Source of the DNA: Streptomyces sp. MA5143a
Lineage (GTDB): Bacteria; Actinomycetota; Actinomycetes; Streptomycetales; Streptomycetaceae
Length of the DNA stretch: 64,000 bases
Direction of reading: 5' to 3'
Assembly (NCBI RefSeq): GCF_900290235.1
Contig: NZ_OLMK01000009.1
Location: 310,001-374,000, forward strand
Part shown: piece by piece, positions 33,050-41,823 of the stretch
How positions within the stretch are numbered: position 1 is the stretch's first letter
Layout of the letters: the number at the start of each line of letters is the position of its first letter
Translations under genes and position numbers: made by a program
The notes under the pieces: generated by a model
Told to the model about the DNA's origin: nothing
What the model saw: the letters and a program-made list of their open reading frames with translations, nothing else
The model's database searches: none

Positions 33050-33562
33050 ATGACTACGTCCGAAGAGATCATGGCGCAGTACGTCGCGACCGAGGCGCGC
33101 GTGGACCGCATGCGGGACAAGTACGCCTTGGAGGAGGGGTACATCAGCGAGGACAGCAGTCCGTGGGTGCCGTTCGTGCCCAACGTGTTCATCAAGCACC
33201 TCACCTTTGACGTCCGCGGCAGCAGCGCCGCCAACGTGCTGTGGGTGCAGGAGGGCGGCACGCTGGGCCGCCACCGGCATCGTGGCCCGGTCTCCGGCTA
33301 CGTCCTCGAAGGCAGCTGGCGCTACCTGGAGTACGACTGGGTCGGGAAGCCCGGGGACTTCGTCCGGGAGAGCCCGGGGCGCAGCCATACCCTCTACTCC
33401 GAGCACGGGATGAAGACGATGTTCTGGCTCAACGGTCCGCTGGAGTTCCTCGACGAGGAGGACCGCGTGATGGAGACGGTGGACGTGTTCTGGTTCATCG
33501 ATCACTACGAGAACTACTGCCGGGAGAACGGTCTGAAGATCAACGAACGTCTCTATCTCTGA
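33050..33562 (+). CDS. Cupin dioxygenase, 2,4'-dihydroxyacetophenone dioxygenase (DAD)-like
   Basis: A 170-residue cupin. DAD cleaves the bond between the carbonyl and hydroxymethyl carbons of 2,4'-dihydroxyacetophenone, giving 4-hydroxybenzoate and formate. The core here (GRHRHRGPVSGYVLEGSW, then RYLEYDWVGKPGDFV and SHTLYSEHG) follows the DAD pattern, with the HRH metal ligands and a later His in SHTL. The ATG at 33050 follows AAGG; one 15 nt upstream is possible. It is divergent from an AraC gene. Anthranilate/phenylacetone-type cupins are alternatives. With the hydroxyacetophenone genes at 45-54 kb, a role in hydroxyaryl-ketone breakdown is plausible. Confidence 0.72.
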   Translation: MTTSEEIMAQYVATEARVDRMRDKYALEEGYISEDSSPWVPFVPNVFIKHLTFDVRGSSAANVLWVQEGGTLGRHRHRGPVSGYVLEGSWRYLEYDWVGKPGDFVRESPGRSHTLYSEHGMKTMFWLNGPLEFLDEEDRVMETVDVFWFIDHYENYCRENGLKINERLYL

Positions 33563-33604
33563 GCACGCCGATGCTTTCCCGACCCTCGCCGACGACGCAC
33601 CCGG

Positions 33605-33805
33605 TCAACCGCGCCAGCGGATCACTTCGGGGGCGGCGGCGACGGCGGTGACGTTGTCGGCAAGGGGGCGGGGCAGCAGGTCGTCGGCGGGGGGGGCAGG
33701 CGGCGCAGCACGGTGTTGCGGTGAGTGAAGAGCCGCTCGGCGGTGCGCGTGGTGCTGCATTGCTCGCGGAGGTAGGTGTCCAGGGTCTGGCGGGCCTTGC
33801 AGGAG
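33605..33805 (-). pseudogene. Fragment of a PucR/CdaR-type regulator, C-terminus
   Basis: The minus strand encodes LDTYLREQCSTTRTAERLFT and HRNTVLRRL, the HTH end of PucR/CdaR regulators, then shifts frame to DDLLPRPLADNVTAVAAAPE. Only the last 65 or so residues remain. It is fused directly to the transporter fragment upstream. Confidence 0.65.
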
Positions 33806-34045
33806 TGACAGCGGCGTCACGATCGCCGCGCCGACACCCTGCACGGCGCGGGCGGCGATCAGCTCGCTCATGCCCGGAGCCAGCGTGGCGGCGGCCGAAG
33901 CTGCGGTGAAGATCCCGAGTCCGAGGACGAACAGTCTGCGGCGCCCGAAACGGTCTCCCAGAGAGGCACCGAACATCAGCAGCACCGCGAAAGTGAGGGT
34001 GTAGGCGCTCACCGTCCATTCGAGGTCTTCGATGGTGTTACGTGA
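33806..34045 (-). pseudogene. Fragment of an MFS (DHA2/EmrB-type) transporter, N-terminus
   Basis: The minus strand encodes EWTVSAYTLTFAVLLMFGAS, LGDRFGRRRLFVLGLGIFT and APGMSELIAARAVQGVGAAI, covering transmembrane helices 2-4 of a drug-type MFS exporter with its GDRFGRRR loop. The first helix and all after helix 4 are missing. The reading frame runs on into the PucR fragment, so two broken genes are joined near 33805. Nothing recognisable lies at 34046-34340. Confidence 0.7.
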
Positions 34046-34340
34046 CCTGTACGGGTGTCTCAGACCTAGGGTGTCTCAGGCAGCGCTTCTTTGACGGGAC
34101 TGGCCTTGGAGAACATCGGTACAGCCTTGGTGCTGAGATTGATCATGGTTCTGAGCTGAGATGGCCCACTGCGGACACCGAGTAGACGGTCTCGGCGTGA
34201 CCGCCAACATCTCCGCGTGTGCGGAGACCTCACGCGGCTGTGACCCCGGAAGAAGCCGCTTGGGTTCCACCGGTCGCCCGGTCGGCGGAACCCGCCTGTC
34301 ATGGGCTGGGAGCAGGCGGTAAGGGACGGTGTCGGTGGTG

Positions 34341-35510
34341 CTACTTGGTGCCGACTGCGCGCAGTGTGGCGAGCACCAGTGCCCGGGTGACGGTGACGAT
34401 GTCGCTGACGTGGACCTGTTCCTGCGGGCCGTGCGCGAGGCGTACGTCGCCGGGGCCGTACTGCAGTGTGGGGATGCCCGTCCCCGAGTACAGCCGCAGG
34501 TCGCTGCCGTAGGGGGCGCCTCGTTCCGGCGGTCGTGGGCCGCCGGTGACGTCGGCGTGCGCGTCGCCTACCAGGGCTGCGAGCGGGTGTTCGGCGTGCA
34601 GCCGTCCGCTGGCGAACTGACCTCCGGGCCACGTCACCGTGGCGGGGTGAGAGCGCAGCCACGGGTCGTCCGCGCAGGCTTCGGCCACGCACGCCTCCAG
34701 TTCGGTGCGCGCCTGGGCCGGATCCTCGCCCAGCCGGACACCCAGTCTTCCCTCGGCCACCAGCAGGTCGGGCACGCTGCTGGCCCAGTCGCCGGCCCGG
34801 ACGGTGCCCACGGACAGCGGGTAGGCAATGGGGTACTCCGCCATCAGGGGGTCGGTGCCGGTGTTGCGGCGGGCTTCGAGACGGGCGAGCGCGTGGTGGA
34901 TGGGCAGGTATGCGTCGATGGCGCTCATGCCCGCGTACCGGGTGCTGCCGTGGGTGGCGCGGCCGGGTACCTCGATGCGGAAAGTCAGGGCGCCGGCGTT
35001 CGCGGTCATGAGGGTGCCGCTGGTCGGCTCCGTGATGATGCAGGCATCACCGGTGTGGCCTCGTTCGAGGGTTCCGAACGCTCCAAGCCCTCCGTCCTCC
35101 TCGCTGACGACGAAGTGCGTGGCCACTTGGCCACGCAGCTTCGCGCCCGCTCCCCGTATCGCGGCCAAGGCGGCGAGGATCGCCACCACGCCGGCCTTCA
35201 TGTCGCACGCTCCCCGGCCATGCACCACGTCTGCGCCGACCCGAGGACGGAAGGGGTCTCCCTCCCATTGCGCCAGGTCCCCGGGAGGGACGACGTCGAC
35301 ATGGCCCTGAACAACCAGGATCGGCCCGTCGCCCTGCTGCTGCGTGCCTCCCACCAGGCCCCATGCCTCCGTGCGTGGGGCTTCGCCGCCCGGGAAGCGG
35401 GGTGCGCACGCAGCTCGGGCAGGTTCATGGACCACAGGTCGACATCGAGATCCAACCGCTCCAGGTGCCGGGCCAGGATGTGCTGCAACTCGGACTCCGC
35501 GGCACTCTGG
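34341..35510 (-). pseudogene. M20-family peptidase/deacylase, truncated and frameshifted
   Basis: From about residue 60 the protein is a typical M20 (ArgE/DapE/CPG2) metallopeptidase: ILVVQGHVDVVPPGD (first metal His and Asp), GRGACDMKAGVVAILAAL (bridging Asp), VVSEEDGGLGAF (catalytic Glu and metal Glu), the lid domain, and GSDLRLYSGTGIPTLQYGPG near the end. The N-terminus is out of frame: ELQHILARHLERLDLDVDLW and ELRAHP lie in one frame and FPGGEAPRTEAWG in another, with the shift near 35400. An in-frame stop just upstream removes the first 40 residues. A single-base error could mimic the shift, but the missing start would remain. Confidence 0.65.
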
Positions 35511-35538
35511 CTTCACGCTCGTACAGTCGCCTCTCCTG

Positions 35539-36864
35539 TCAGGACGGGTATCCGGCCACTGCCAGCCGCAGCGCGAGGTGGGTCTCCAGGGTCCGTTCGG
35601 CGGTCGTCCGTCCCAGCAGTTCCTCGGCCCGGCGCAGCCGGTAGACCACCGTGTTGCGGTGGACGTGCAGCGCCTCGGCGGCCCGCACGAGGCTGCTGCC
35701 CCGGTCGAGGTAGGCGAGCAGGGTGACGCGCAGGTCGGCCGTGGCGCGGTCAGGGGCGGCGAGGGCGCCCAGCTCCTCCGCGACGAACCAGGCGGCGCGT
35801 TCGGAGTCGGTGGATGAAAGGGAGATCAGGGCCACCTCGTCGTAACGGGTCACCGGCTCGGATGGGCGGGACCGAAGGGCCGCGCGCCGGGCGTCGAGCG
35901 CGGCGAGGTGTGTGCGCCGGAAACCGGCCGGGCCGCGGGCGCTGCGGCCGACCGCGAGCCGGACGCCGGTAGCGCCGTCGACGCACGCCATGGTCAGCGC
36001 GCCGGCGTCCAGCGGGCGGGGCGAGGTGGCCCACGCCCAGAGCGTGGTGGCGTCCGCCTCGACACTGAGCAGGTCGGCGGCATGCAGCGCCACGGCGGCG
36101 GAATGCAGGGCTTCTTCGAGCAGGTGCCGGGCGTCTTCGGGGCGCGCACCGGCCCGGGACGCCGGCTTTCCGAGCCAGGCCACCAGGCCCAGGTGGTGAG
36201 CCGTCAGGTCCTTCTCCAGGACCCGGCCGGCCGTGGCGGCGTCCACGCTCTCGCCGTCCAGCAGCGAGCGGATCACACCCCGCTGGTCGGCCAGCCTGCG
36301 GGCGAGGAGCCGCCGGCTCTGGCCGAGGTGCTCGACGGTGATCGCGTCGGTCGTCTTGTCGAAGAAGTCATTGACCACTTCGGTCAGTTCCCGTGTCACC
36401 GGCGCGCGACGCGAGGCCGGCAGCAGGGCCTCGGCCTCGTCCAGCAGGGCCCCCGTGCACACCCGCCGTACGATCCGCAGCCCTTCGACGATCCTCTCGT
36501 AGGAGATCCCCTCTCCCGCCAGGTAGGCGGTGATGGCCACCTCGCCCGCGTTGAGCGAGAAGGTCCTGGCCCGGCCGCCGAGGGTCAGCAGGAGTTCCAG
36601 CACCATGTTCTCGATCGCGGGCGCCAGCCGGGAGGCGAGCGGCATGCGCCGCTCCTCGGGAATGTTCGGGAGCACCTCGCCCATCGCCTGGCGGGCCAGT
36701 GCCACCGCCCACCGGACCGGTGCGGGTCCGAGCTCCGCCACCACCGGCTCGGTCACCGCCGCGTCGCAGGCGGGCTCGTCGCCCGGTGGTGCGGACAACC
36801 CGAGGACGAGCCCCGACAGGAATTGCGCTTTGGCCACCAACACAGTCGGGATTGTACGAAACAT
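35539..36864 (-). CDS. PucR/CdaR-type transcriptional regulator
   Basis: A 441-residue regulator. Residues 60-180 form an RsbRD-like helical domain (AGEVAITAYLAGEGISYERI), the middle is a GGDEF-like CdaR domain, and the C-terminus has the PucR helix-turn-helix (GSSLVRAAEALHVHRNTVVYRL, near 390-412). It is divergent from the carotenoid-oxygenase operon, with starts 102 nt apart. PucR-type proteins often activate adjacent aromatic catabolic operons, so it is the best candidate regulator of 36966-43989. The ATG at 36864 follows GAAGG. Confidence 0.87.
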   Translation of the reverse strand: MFRTIPTVLVAKAQFLSGLVLGLSAPPGDEPACDAAVTEPVVAELGPAPVRWAVALARQAMGEVLPNIPEERRMPLASRLAPAIENMVLELLLTLGGRARTFSLNAGEVAITAYLAGEGISYERIVEGLRIVRRVCTGALLDEAEALLPASRRAPVTRELTEVVNDFFDKTTDAITVEHLGQSRRLLARRLADQRGVIRSLLDGESVDAATAGRVLEKDLTAHHLGLVAWLGKPASRAGARPEDARHLLEEALHSAAVALHAADLLSVEADATTLWAWATSPRPLDAGALTMACVDGATGVRLAVGRSARGPAGFRRTHLAALDARRAALRSRPSEPVTRYDEVALISLSSTDSERAAWFVAEELGALAAPDRATADLRVTLLAYLDRGSSLVRAAEALHVHRNTVVYRLRRAEELLGRTTAERTLETHLALRLAVAGYPS

Positions 36865-36965
36865 ACACGGGCCTTCGCGTTTTTGGATTCCCGGCCCAGT
36901 GACCGGGCCGGTACCCGGCTCGACGATCGGGAGCGCACCGCAGACGTACGGAAGGCGTCCCCCTG

Positions 36966-38381
36966 ATGACGAGCACCGAACCGCAGCGCCCCACCGCCGG
37001 GGCCGGCTCCCAGCAGCCAGGCAACCAGTTCCTGAAGGGGCCGTTCGCCCCGGTCGACCAGGAGATCACCGTTCATGACCTGAAGGTGACGGGCACGATC
37101 CCGGCCGAGCTGAACGGCCGCCTGCTGAGGGTCGGCCCCAATCCGATCGACCCCGAGGACCCGGTGACGTACAACTGGTTCTCCGGCAACGGCATGGTGC
37201 ACGGGGTCCGGCTCCGGGACGGCCGTGCCGAGTGGTACCGCAATCGCTTTGTACGCGACGACCAGGTCACCGCCAGCCGCGGCTGGCCGAAGACCCCCGG
37301 CCCGGAGGCCCCCGCCCCGGGCCCCGCCTATGTGGTGCGGCAGACGGCCAACACCAACGTCCTCTCCCAGGGCGGCCACACGTTCGCGTTCATGGAGGGC
37401 GGACAGCTCCCCTATGAGTTGACGTACGAGCTGGAGACGATCGCCCGCACCAACTTCGAGAACACGTGGAACGGCGCCTGGACCGGTCACCCGCACCGCG
37501 ACGCCACCACCGGCGAACTGCACGGTGTGGCCTACCGCTGGGACTGGAACTTCGCCCAGTACGTGGTGCTGGACATCGCCGGCCGGGTCCGCAGGACGGT
37601 GGACGTGCCGCTCGAAGGCCGTCCGATCATCCACGACATGGCGCTCAGCTCGCGCTACTGCGTCTTCTACAACGGCCCCGTCCAGGCCCATCCGGGCATG
37701 CTGGAGAAGGGCTACGACTTCCCCTACGCGTGGGACTTCGACCACCGTCCGGCCTGGGCCCTGCTGCCCCGGGAGGGCAGCGCCGACCAGGTCGTGTGGT
37801 GCGAGACGGAACCGGCCGCCGTCTTCCACATCCTCGGCGCCTTCGACCTGCCGGACGGACGGGTCGCGGTCGACGTGTGCAGCAACGAGCGTCTCTTCCA
37901 CACCGACCCCACCGGTCCCACAGACACACCGTCCCGACTGGACCGCTACTTCCTCGACCCGGCCACCGGTCGCTGCACGGTCAGGCGGCTCGACGACACC
38001 CCGCAGGAGATGCCCCGCCTGGACGAGCGGCTCATCGGTGTGGGTGAACACCGCTACGGCTACTTCTCCTCGCGCGCCAAGAACGCCGACAGTGCCCTGC
38101 TCAAACAGGACCTGCTGCGCGGCACCTCCGAGTCGTACACCTACGGACCCGGCCGCTTCGGCATGGAGGCCGTCTTCGTGCCGCGGACCGCCGACTCGGC
38201 GGAGGACGACGGCTGGCTGATGACCTACGTCTCCGACCTCGCCAACGGCAACGCCGAGGTCCTGATCCTGCACTCCCAGGACCTGTCGGGCGGCCCGGTC
38301 GCCCGCATCCACATCCCGCAGCGCGTACCGCTGGGCTTCCACGGCAACTGGGTGCCCGACGAGGACCTGGAGGGCAAGTGA
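36966..38381 (+). CDS. Carotenoid oxygenase family; probable lignostilbene-type dioxygenase
   Basis: The 471-residue protein belongs to the Fe(II) carotenoid cleavage oxygenase family. Four iron-binding His are recognisable: His175 (or 177) in TGHPHRD, His223 in IIHDMAL, His290 in VFHILGAFD and His459 in GFHGNW. The beta-propeller phrases RVGPNPIDPED and WFSGNGMVHGV are also present. In bacteria the family includes lignostilbene dioxygenases, which split a 4-hydroxystilbene double bond to give two aldehydes such as vanillin. The downstream aldehyde dehydrogenase and vanillate demethylase support this over carotenoid cleavage. It starts a six-gene plus-strand row. Confidence 0.85.
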   Translation: MTSTEPQRPTAGAGSQQPGNQFLKGPFAPVDQEITVHDLKVTGTIPAELNGRLLRVGPNPIDPEDPVTYNWFSGNGMVHGVRLRDGRAEWYRNRFVRDDQVTASRGWPKTPGPEAPAPGPAYVVRQTANTNVLSQGGHTFAFMEGGQLPYELTYELETIARTNFENTWNGAWTGHPHRDATTGELHGVAYRWDWNFAQYVVLDIAGRVRRTVDVPLEGRPIIHDMALSSRYCVFYNGPVQAHPGMLEKGYDFPYAWDFDHRPAWALLPREGSADQVVWCETEPAAVFHILGAFDLPDGRVAVDVCSNERLFHTDPTGPTDTPSRLDRYFLDPATGRCTVRRLDDTPQEMPRLDERLIGVGEHRYGYFSSRAKNADSALLKQDLLRGTSESYTYGPGRFGMEAVFVPRTADSAEDDGWLMTYVSDLANGNAEVLILHSQDLSGGPVARIHIPQRVPLGFHGNWVPDEDLEGK

Positions 38382-39238
38382 CCACCCGTCATGAGGCGGT
38401 CATCCGGAGCACGCCCGCCGAGGTGACCCCGGAGCTGATCCAGGGCATGTGGGCATTGTTCGCGCGAGACCACCGGGAACGCGGCTACGAGGCACCGGTG
38501 GTCGTCACCGACGAGTCGTACGGCACTCATCCGAGGCAGCGGCTCGACGTCCATCGGGCGTTCGAGCCGCCGGCCGGCGCGCCGGTGCTGCTGTTCGCGC
38601 CCGGCGGCGGCTTCGTCGCCGGGGACAAGGACACCGCCGGTTTCCCGTTCTACCGCCATATCGGCCGCTGGGCGGCGGACCGCGGGCTCGTCGCCGTGAC
38701 CATGAACTACCGGCTCGCCCCGGAGCACCGATGGCCCGCCGGGGCGCAGGACGTCGCCGACGCGGTGGCCTGGGTGCGGGCGAACATCGCGGAGCACGGG
38801 GGCGATCCGGAGCGGATCGTGCTCGTCGGGCACTCTGCGGGAGCCGCCCACGTGGCCGGATACCTGGCCTGCCACGGCGGTACGCGACCCCGGGTGGCCG
38901 CGGCCGGCCTGCTGTCGGGCATCTACGACCTGCGTGAGCTCCGGCAGAACGAACTGCTGCTCTCCTACTACGGCTCCGATCCCGCCGAACTCCCCGCCCG
39001 CGAGGCGCTGCCCGGGCTGCGTGACTGCGCCATCCCGCTGCTGGCCTGTGTGGCCGAGCTCGACCCCCCGGACTTCCATGCCCAGGCCGAGGCGGTACGG
39101 GACTTCGTCTCCTCCTTCGTGCACGTCACGGGCCACAACCACATCTCCGAGATCGTCGCCCTCGGCGTCGACGACGCCCCGCTCGGCGAGCCGCTGCTGC
39201 GGTTCATCGAGGAATACGCCGTGAGGAGCACCGCATGA
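38378..39238 (+). CDS. Alpha/beta hydrolase (HSL/carboxylesterase type)
   Basis: A 286-residue hydrolase of the hormone-sensitive-lipase type. The oxyanion loop is FAPGGGF (the usual HGGG reads PGGG), the YRLAPEHRWPAG motif lies near 111-122, and the nucleophile is Ser153 in GHSAGAAH. Asp in AELDPPDFH and His in VTGHNHIS complete the triad. Kynurenine formamidase-like enzymes share this pattern. It overlaps the oxygenase by GTGA and the aldehyde dehydrogenase by ATGA, so it belongs to the same unit; it may remove ester-linked groups from lignin-derived compounds. Confidence 0.83.
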   Translation: MTTRHEAVIRSTPAEVTPELIQGMWALFARDHRERGYEAPVVVTDESYGTHPRQRLDVHRAFEPPAGAPVLLFAPGGGFVAGDKDTAGFPFYRHIGRWAADRGLVAVTMNYRLAPEHRWPAGAQDVADAVAWVRANIAEHGGDPERIVLVGHSAGAAHVAGYLACHGGTRPRVAAAGLLSGIYDLRELRQNELLLSYYGSDPAELPAREALPGLRDCAIPLLACVAELDPPDFHAQAEAVRDFVSSFVHVTGHNHISEIVALGVDDAPLGEPLLRFIEEYAVRSTA

Positions 39239-40758
39239 GCGCGATCCGCGCATCCGTCCTGGTCGGCGGCGAGGAGGTCACCACCGGGTTCGCGCCGGTG
39301 CTCAATCCGGCGCGGATCAGCGAGGTCGTCGGCGAGTTCGCCCTGGGCGGGGCCGGGGAGATCGACCTCGCGGCCCGCGCGGCGGCGTCCGCCTTCCCCG
39401 GCTGGGCCGCGCTGAGCCCGGCCGAGCGTGCCGCGTACCTGGTGAAGGCCGCCGACGCGCTGGAGGCCGAGGTTCCCGAGCTGGCCGCGCTGCTCACCCG
39501 CGAGGTGGGCAAGGTGCTGCACGAGTCGTACGGCGACGCGGGCGGCGCGCCCCGGCTGCTGCGGTACTTCGCGGGGCTGGCCGAGGACATCGCCGCCGCC
39601 GAGGAACCGGCCGAACTCCCTTGGCCGGGCCGCGCGGTGACCCGGCATGTGCCGATGGGCCCGGTCGGGGTCATCGCGCCGTGGAACACCCCGGTGTTCC
39701 TGGCGTTCATGTCGATCGGCCCGGCCCTGATGGCGGGCAACCCGGTGATCGTCAAGCCGCCGGAGGAGGCTCCGCTGGCCCTGAGCCGGGCCGTCGCGGT
39801 ACTCGCCGACGCCCTCCCGTCCGGAGTCGTCGGCCGCGTACCCGGGCTCGGCCCGGACGCGGGTGCCGCGCTGTCCGAACATCCCGCCGTGCGGCGGCTG
39901 ATGTTCACCGGCTCGGTCGCGACCGGGTCCCGAGTGCTGGCGTCCGCCGCGCCGACCATCAAGAACGTCACGCTCGAACTCGGCGGAAACGACCCGGCGT
40001 TGGTTCTGCACGACGCGGTCATCGACGAGACGATGCTCCGCGAGCTGGTCGCCGGCGTGTTCGGCCTCAGCGGGCAGATCTGCTACAACGTCAAGCGGAT
40101 CTACGTCCACCGCAGCCGCCTCGCCGAATTCACCGACGGGTTCACGGAGTTGGTCTCCCGGATCCGGGTGGGCGAGGGCAGCGACCCCCGGGCCACCATC
40201 GGGCCGGTCACCACCCGTGCCCAGTACCACCGCGTGCTCGCCCTGCGCGACGCCACCGCGGCCGCCGGCGCCAAGGTCACCGTCGTCGGCGAGCAGTTGG
40301 ACCCCGTCGGCTGGAACGAGGGCTACTTCATCCTCCCGAGCGTCGTCACGGACATCGCTCCCGACGCGCCGCTGGTCACCGAGGAGCAGTTCGGGCCCAT
40401 CGTGCCGATCCTGCCCTTCGACGACGAGGAGGAGGCCGTCCGGCTGGCCAACTCGACCGACTACGGCCTGGCCGCGTCCGTCTGGTCCGCCGACACCGAC
40501 CGCGCCTGGGCACTGGCCCGCCGCCTGGAGGCCGGGACCGCCTTCGTCAACGTCCACCGCGTAGGCGCCTCGCCGATGTCCGTGCCGTTCGGCGGCATCA
40601 AGCACAGCGGCATCGGCCGCACCCACGGCCTGACCTCCGTCCTGGAGTGCATGGAACAGCAGGCCGTGGTCACCTACGACGACCCGTCGCTGCTGCCCGG
40701 CACCGACCACTGGAACACCCTGCTGCGCGCCGCGGAAGGAGCCGACGACCATGCCTGA
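39235..40758 (+). CDS. Aldehyde dehydrogenase (probable vanillin dehydrogenase)
   Basis: A 507-residue NAD(P)-dependent aldehyde dehydrogenase. The catalytic Cys283 is in LSGQICYNVKR, the general-base Glu is in LELGGNDPALV near 247, and the late TEEQFGPIVPILPF block is present. In the operon context it would oxidise the benzaldehyde released by stilbene cleavage, for example vanillin to vanillate. The family is broad, so the substrate is inferred. It overlaps the hydrolase by 4 nt and the decarboxylase by 8 nt. Confidence 0.85.
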   Translation: MSAIRASVLVGGEEVTTGFAPVLNPARISEVVGEFALGGAGEIDLAARAAASAFPGWAALSPAERAAYLVKAADALEAEVPELAALLTREVGKVLHESYGDAGGAPRLLRYFAGLAEDIAAAEEPAELPWPGRAVTRHVPMGPVGVIAPWNTPVFLAFMSIGPALMAGNPVIVKPPEEAPLALSRAVAVLADALPSGVVGRVPGLGPDAGAALSEHPAVRRLMFTGSVATGSRVLASAAPTIKNVTLELGGNDPALVLHDAVIDETMLRELVAGVFGLSGQICYNVKRIYVHRSRLAEFTDGFTELVSRIRVGEGSDPRATIGPVTTRAQYHRVLALRDATAAAGAKVTVVGEQLDPVGWNEGYFILPSVVTDIAPDAPLVTEEQFGPIVPILPFDDEEEAVRLANSTDYGLAASVWSADTDRAWALARRLEAGTAFVNVHRVGASPMSVPFGGIKHSGIGRTHGLTSVLECMEQQAVVTYDDPSLLPGTDHWNTLLRAAEGADDHA

Positions 40759-41782
40759 CTACGCACGCATCGCCACCGAGGAGGCGTTCGCTCCGCAGGA
40801 ACTCATCGATCTGTGGCGGGACATGATCAAGCGGAACGACCACGGCGACCCGGGCTTCGACAGCCTGATGGGCTTCTACGTCAACCACCGCAGCGCACGC
40901 ACCGACTTCATCCTCGAACGCCTCCCCGACCTCGGCGAGCGACGGCTGGCCGACATGGACGCCGCGGGCGTCGACCGCCAGGTCATCTCGCTCACCTCCC
41001 CCGGCACGCAGATCCTGCCGCGGTCCGAGGCGGTCGCCATCGCCGAACTCGCCAACAACCGGCTCGCCGAGGCGATCCGCAGCCACCCCGACCGCTTCAG
41101 CGGCCTCACCGCCGTCGCCCCACAGGACCCGGAGCACGCCGCCCACGAGATCGAACGCGGCCATCGTGACCTGGGGCTGAAGGGCGTCATCATCAACTCG
41201 CACACCCACGGCGAGTACTTGGACGACCCCAAGTTCTGGCCCATCTTCGAGGCGGCCGAGGCCCACGACACCCCGATCTACCTCCACCCCAACACGCCTT
41301 CCCCCGCGATGATCGGGCCACTGCTGGAAGCGGGTCTGGACGGCGCGATCTACGGCTTCGCCGTCGAGACCGGCATGCACCTGCTGCGCATCATCACTTC
41401 CGGCGTCTTCGACCGCTTCCCACGCCTCAAGATCGTCGTCGGACACCTCGGCGAAGCCCTGCCGTTCTGGCTCTACCGCCTGGACTACATGCACGAGGCC
41501 ACCGTCCGCGCCAAGCGCTACCCCGTCATCAAGCCCCTCCAGCGCAAGGTCAGCGACTACCTGCGGGAGAACGTCTGGGTCACCACCAGCGGCATGCCCT
41601 GGGCCCCCGCGATCATGTTCTGCCGCGAAGTCCTCGGAGCCGGCCGGGTGCTGTACGCCATGGACTACCCGTACCAGTACGCCCCGGACGAGGTCACCGC
41701 CCAGGACGACCTCCCGCTCGGCACCGCCGGGCTGAAGGCCTTCTTCCAGACCACCGCCGAGAATCTCTTCCAGCTCCGCTGA
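40751..41782 (+). CDS. Amidohydrolase-fold decarboxylase, LigW-like (5-carboxyvanillate)
   Basis: A 343-residue member of the ACMSD/amidohydrolase decarboxylase family. The start RIATEEAF (Glu10/11 where other members have HxH), His179 in IYLHPN, His232 in VVGHLGEALPFW and Asp305 in YAMDYPYQY fit the Mn-binding pattern of LigW (5-carboxyvanillate decarboxylase) and gamma-resorcylate decarboxylase. EEAF, rather than EEHF, is closer to LigW. LigW turns 5-carboxyvanillate, from biphenyl lignin units, into vanillate, the substrate of the next enzyme. Other resorcylate-type acids are possible. The ATG at 40751 overlaps the ALDH end by 8 nt. Confidence 0.82.
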   Translation: MPDYARIATEEAFAPQELIDLWRDMIKRNDHGDPGFDSLMGFYVNHRSARTDFILERLPDLGERRLADMDAAGVDRQVISLTSPGTQILPRSEAVAIAELANNRLAEAIRSHPDRFSGLTAVAPQDPEHAAHEIERGHRDLGLKGVIINSHTHGEYLDDPKFWPIFEAAEAHDTPIYLHPNTPSPAMIGPLLEAGLDGAIYGFAVETGMHLLRIITSGVFDRFPRLKIVVGHLGEALPFWLYRLDYMHEATVRAKRYPVIKPLQRKVSDYLRENVWVTTSGMPWAPAIMFCREVLGAGRVLYAMDYPYQYAPDEVTAQDDLPLGTAGLKAFFQTTAENLFQLR

Positions 41783-41823
41783 GCCCAGAACGCCCAGAGC
41801 CCGCACCAATCCCAAGGGACGAC

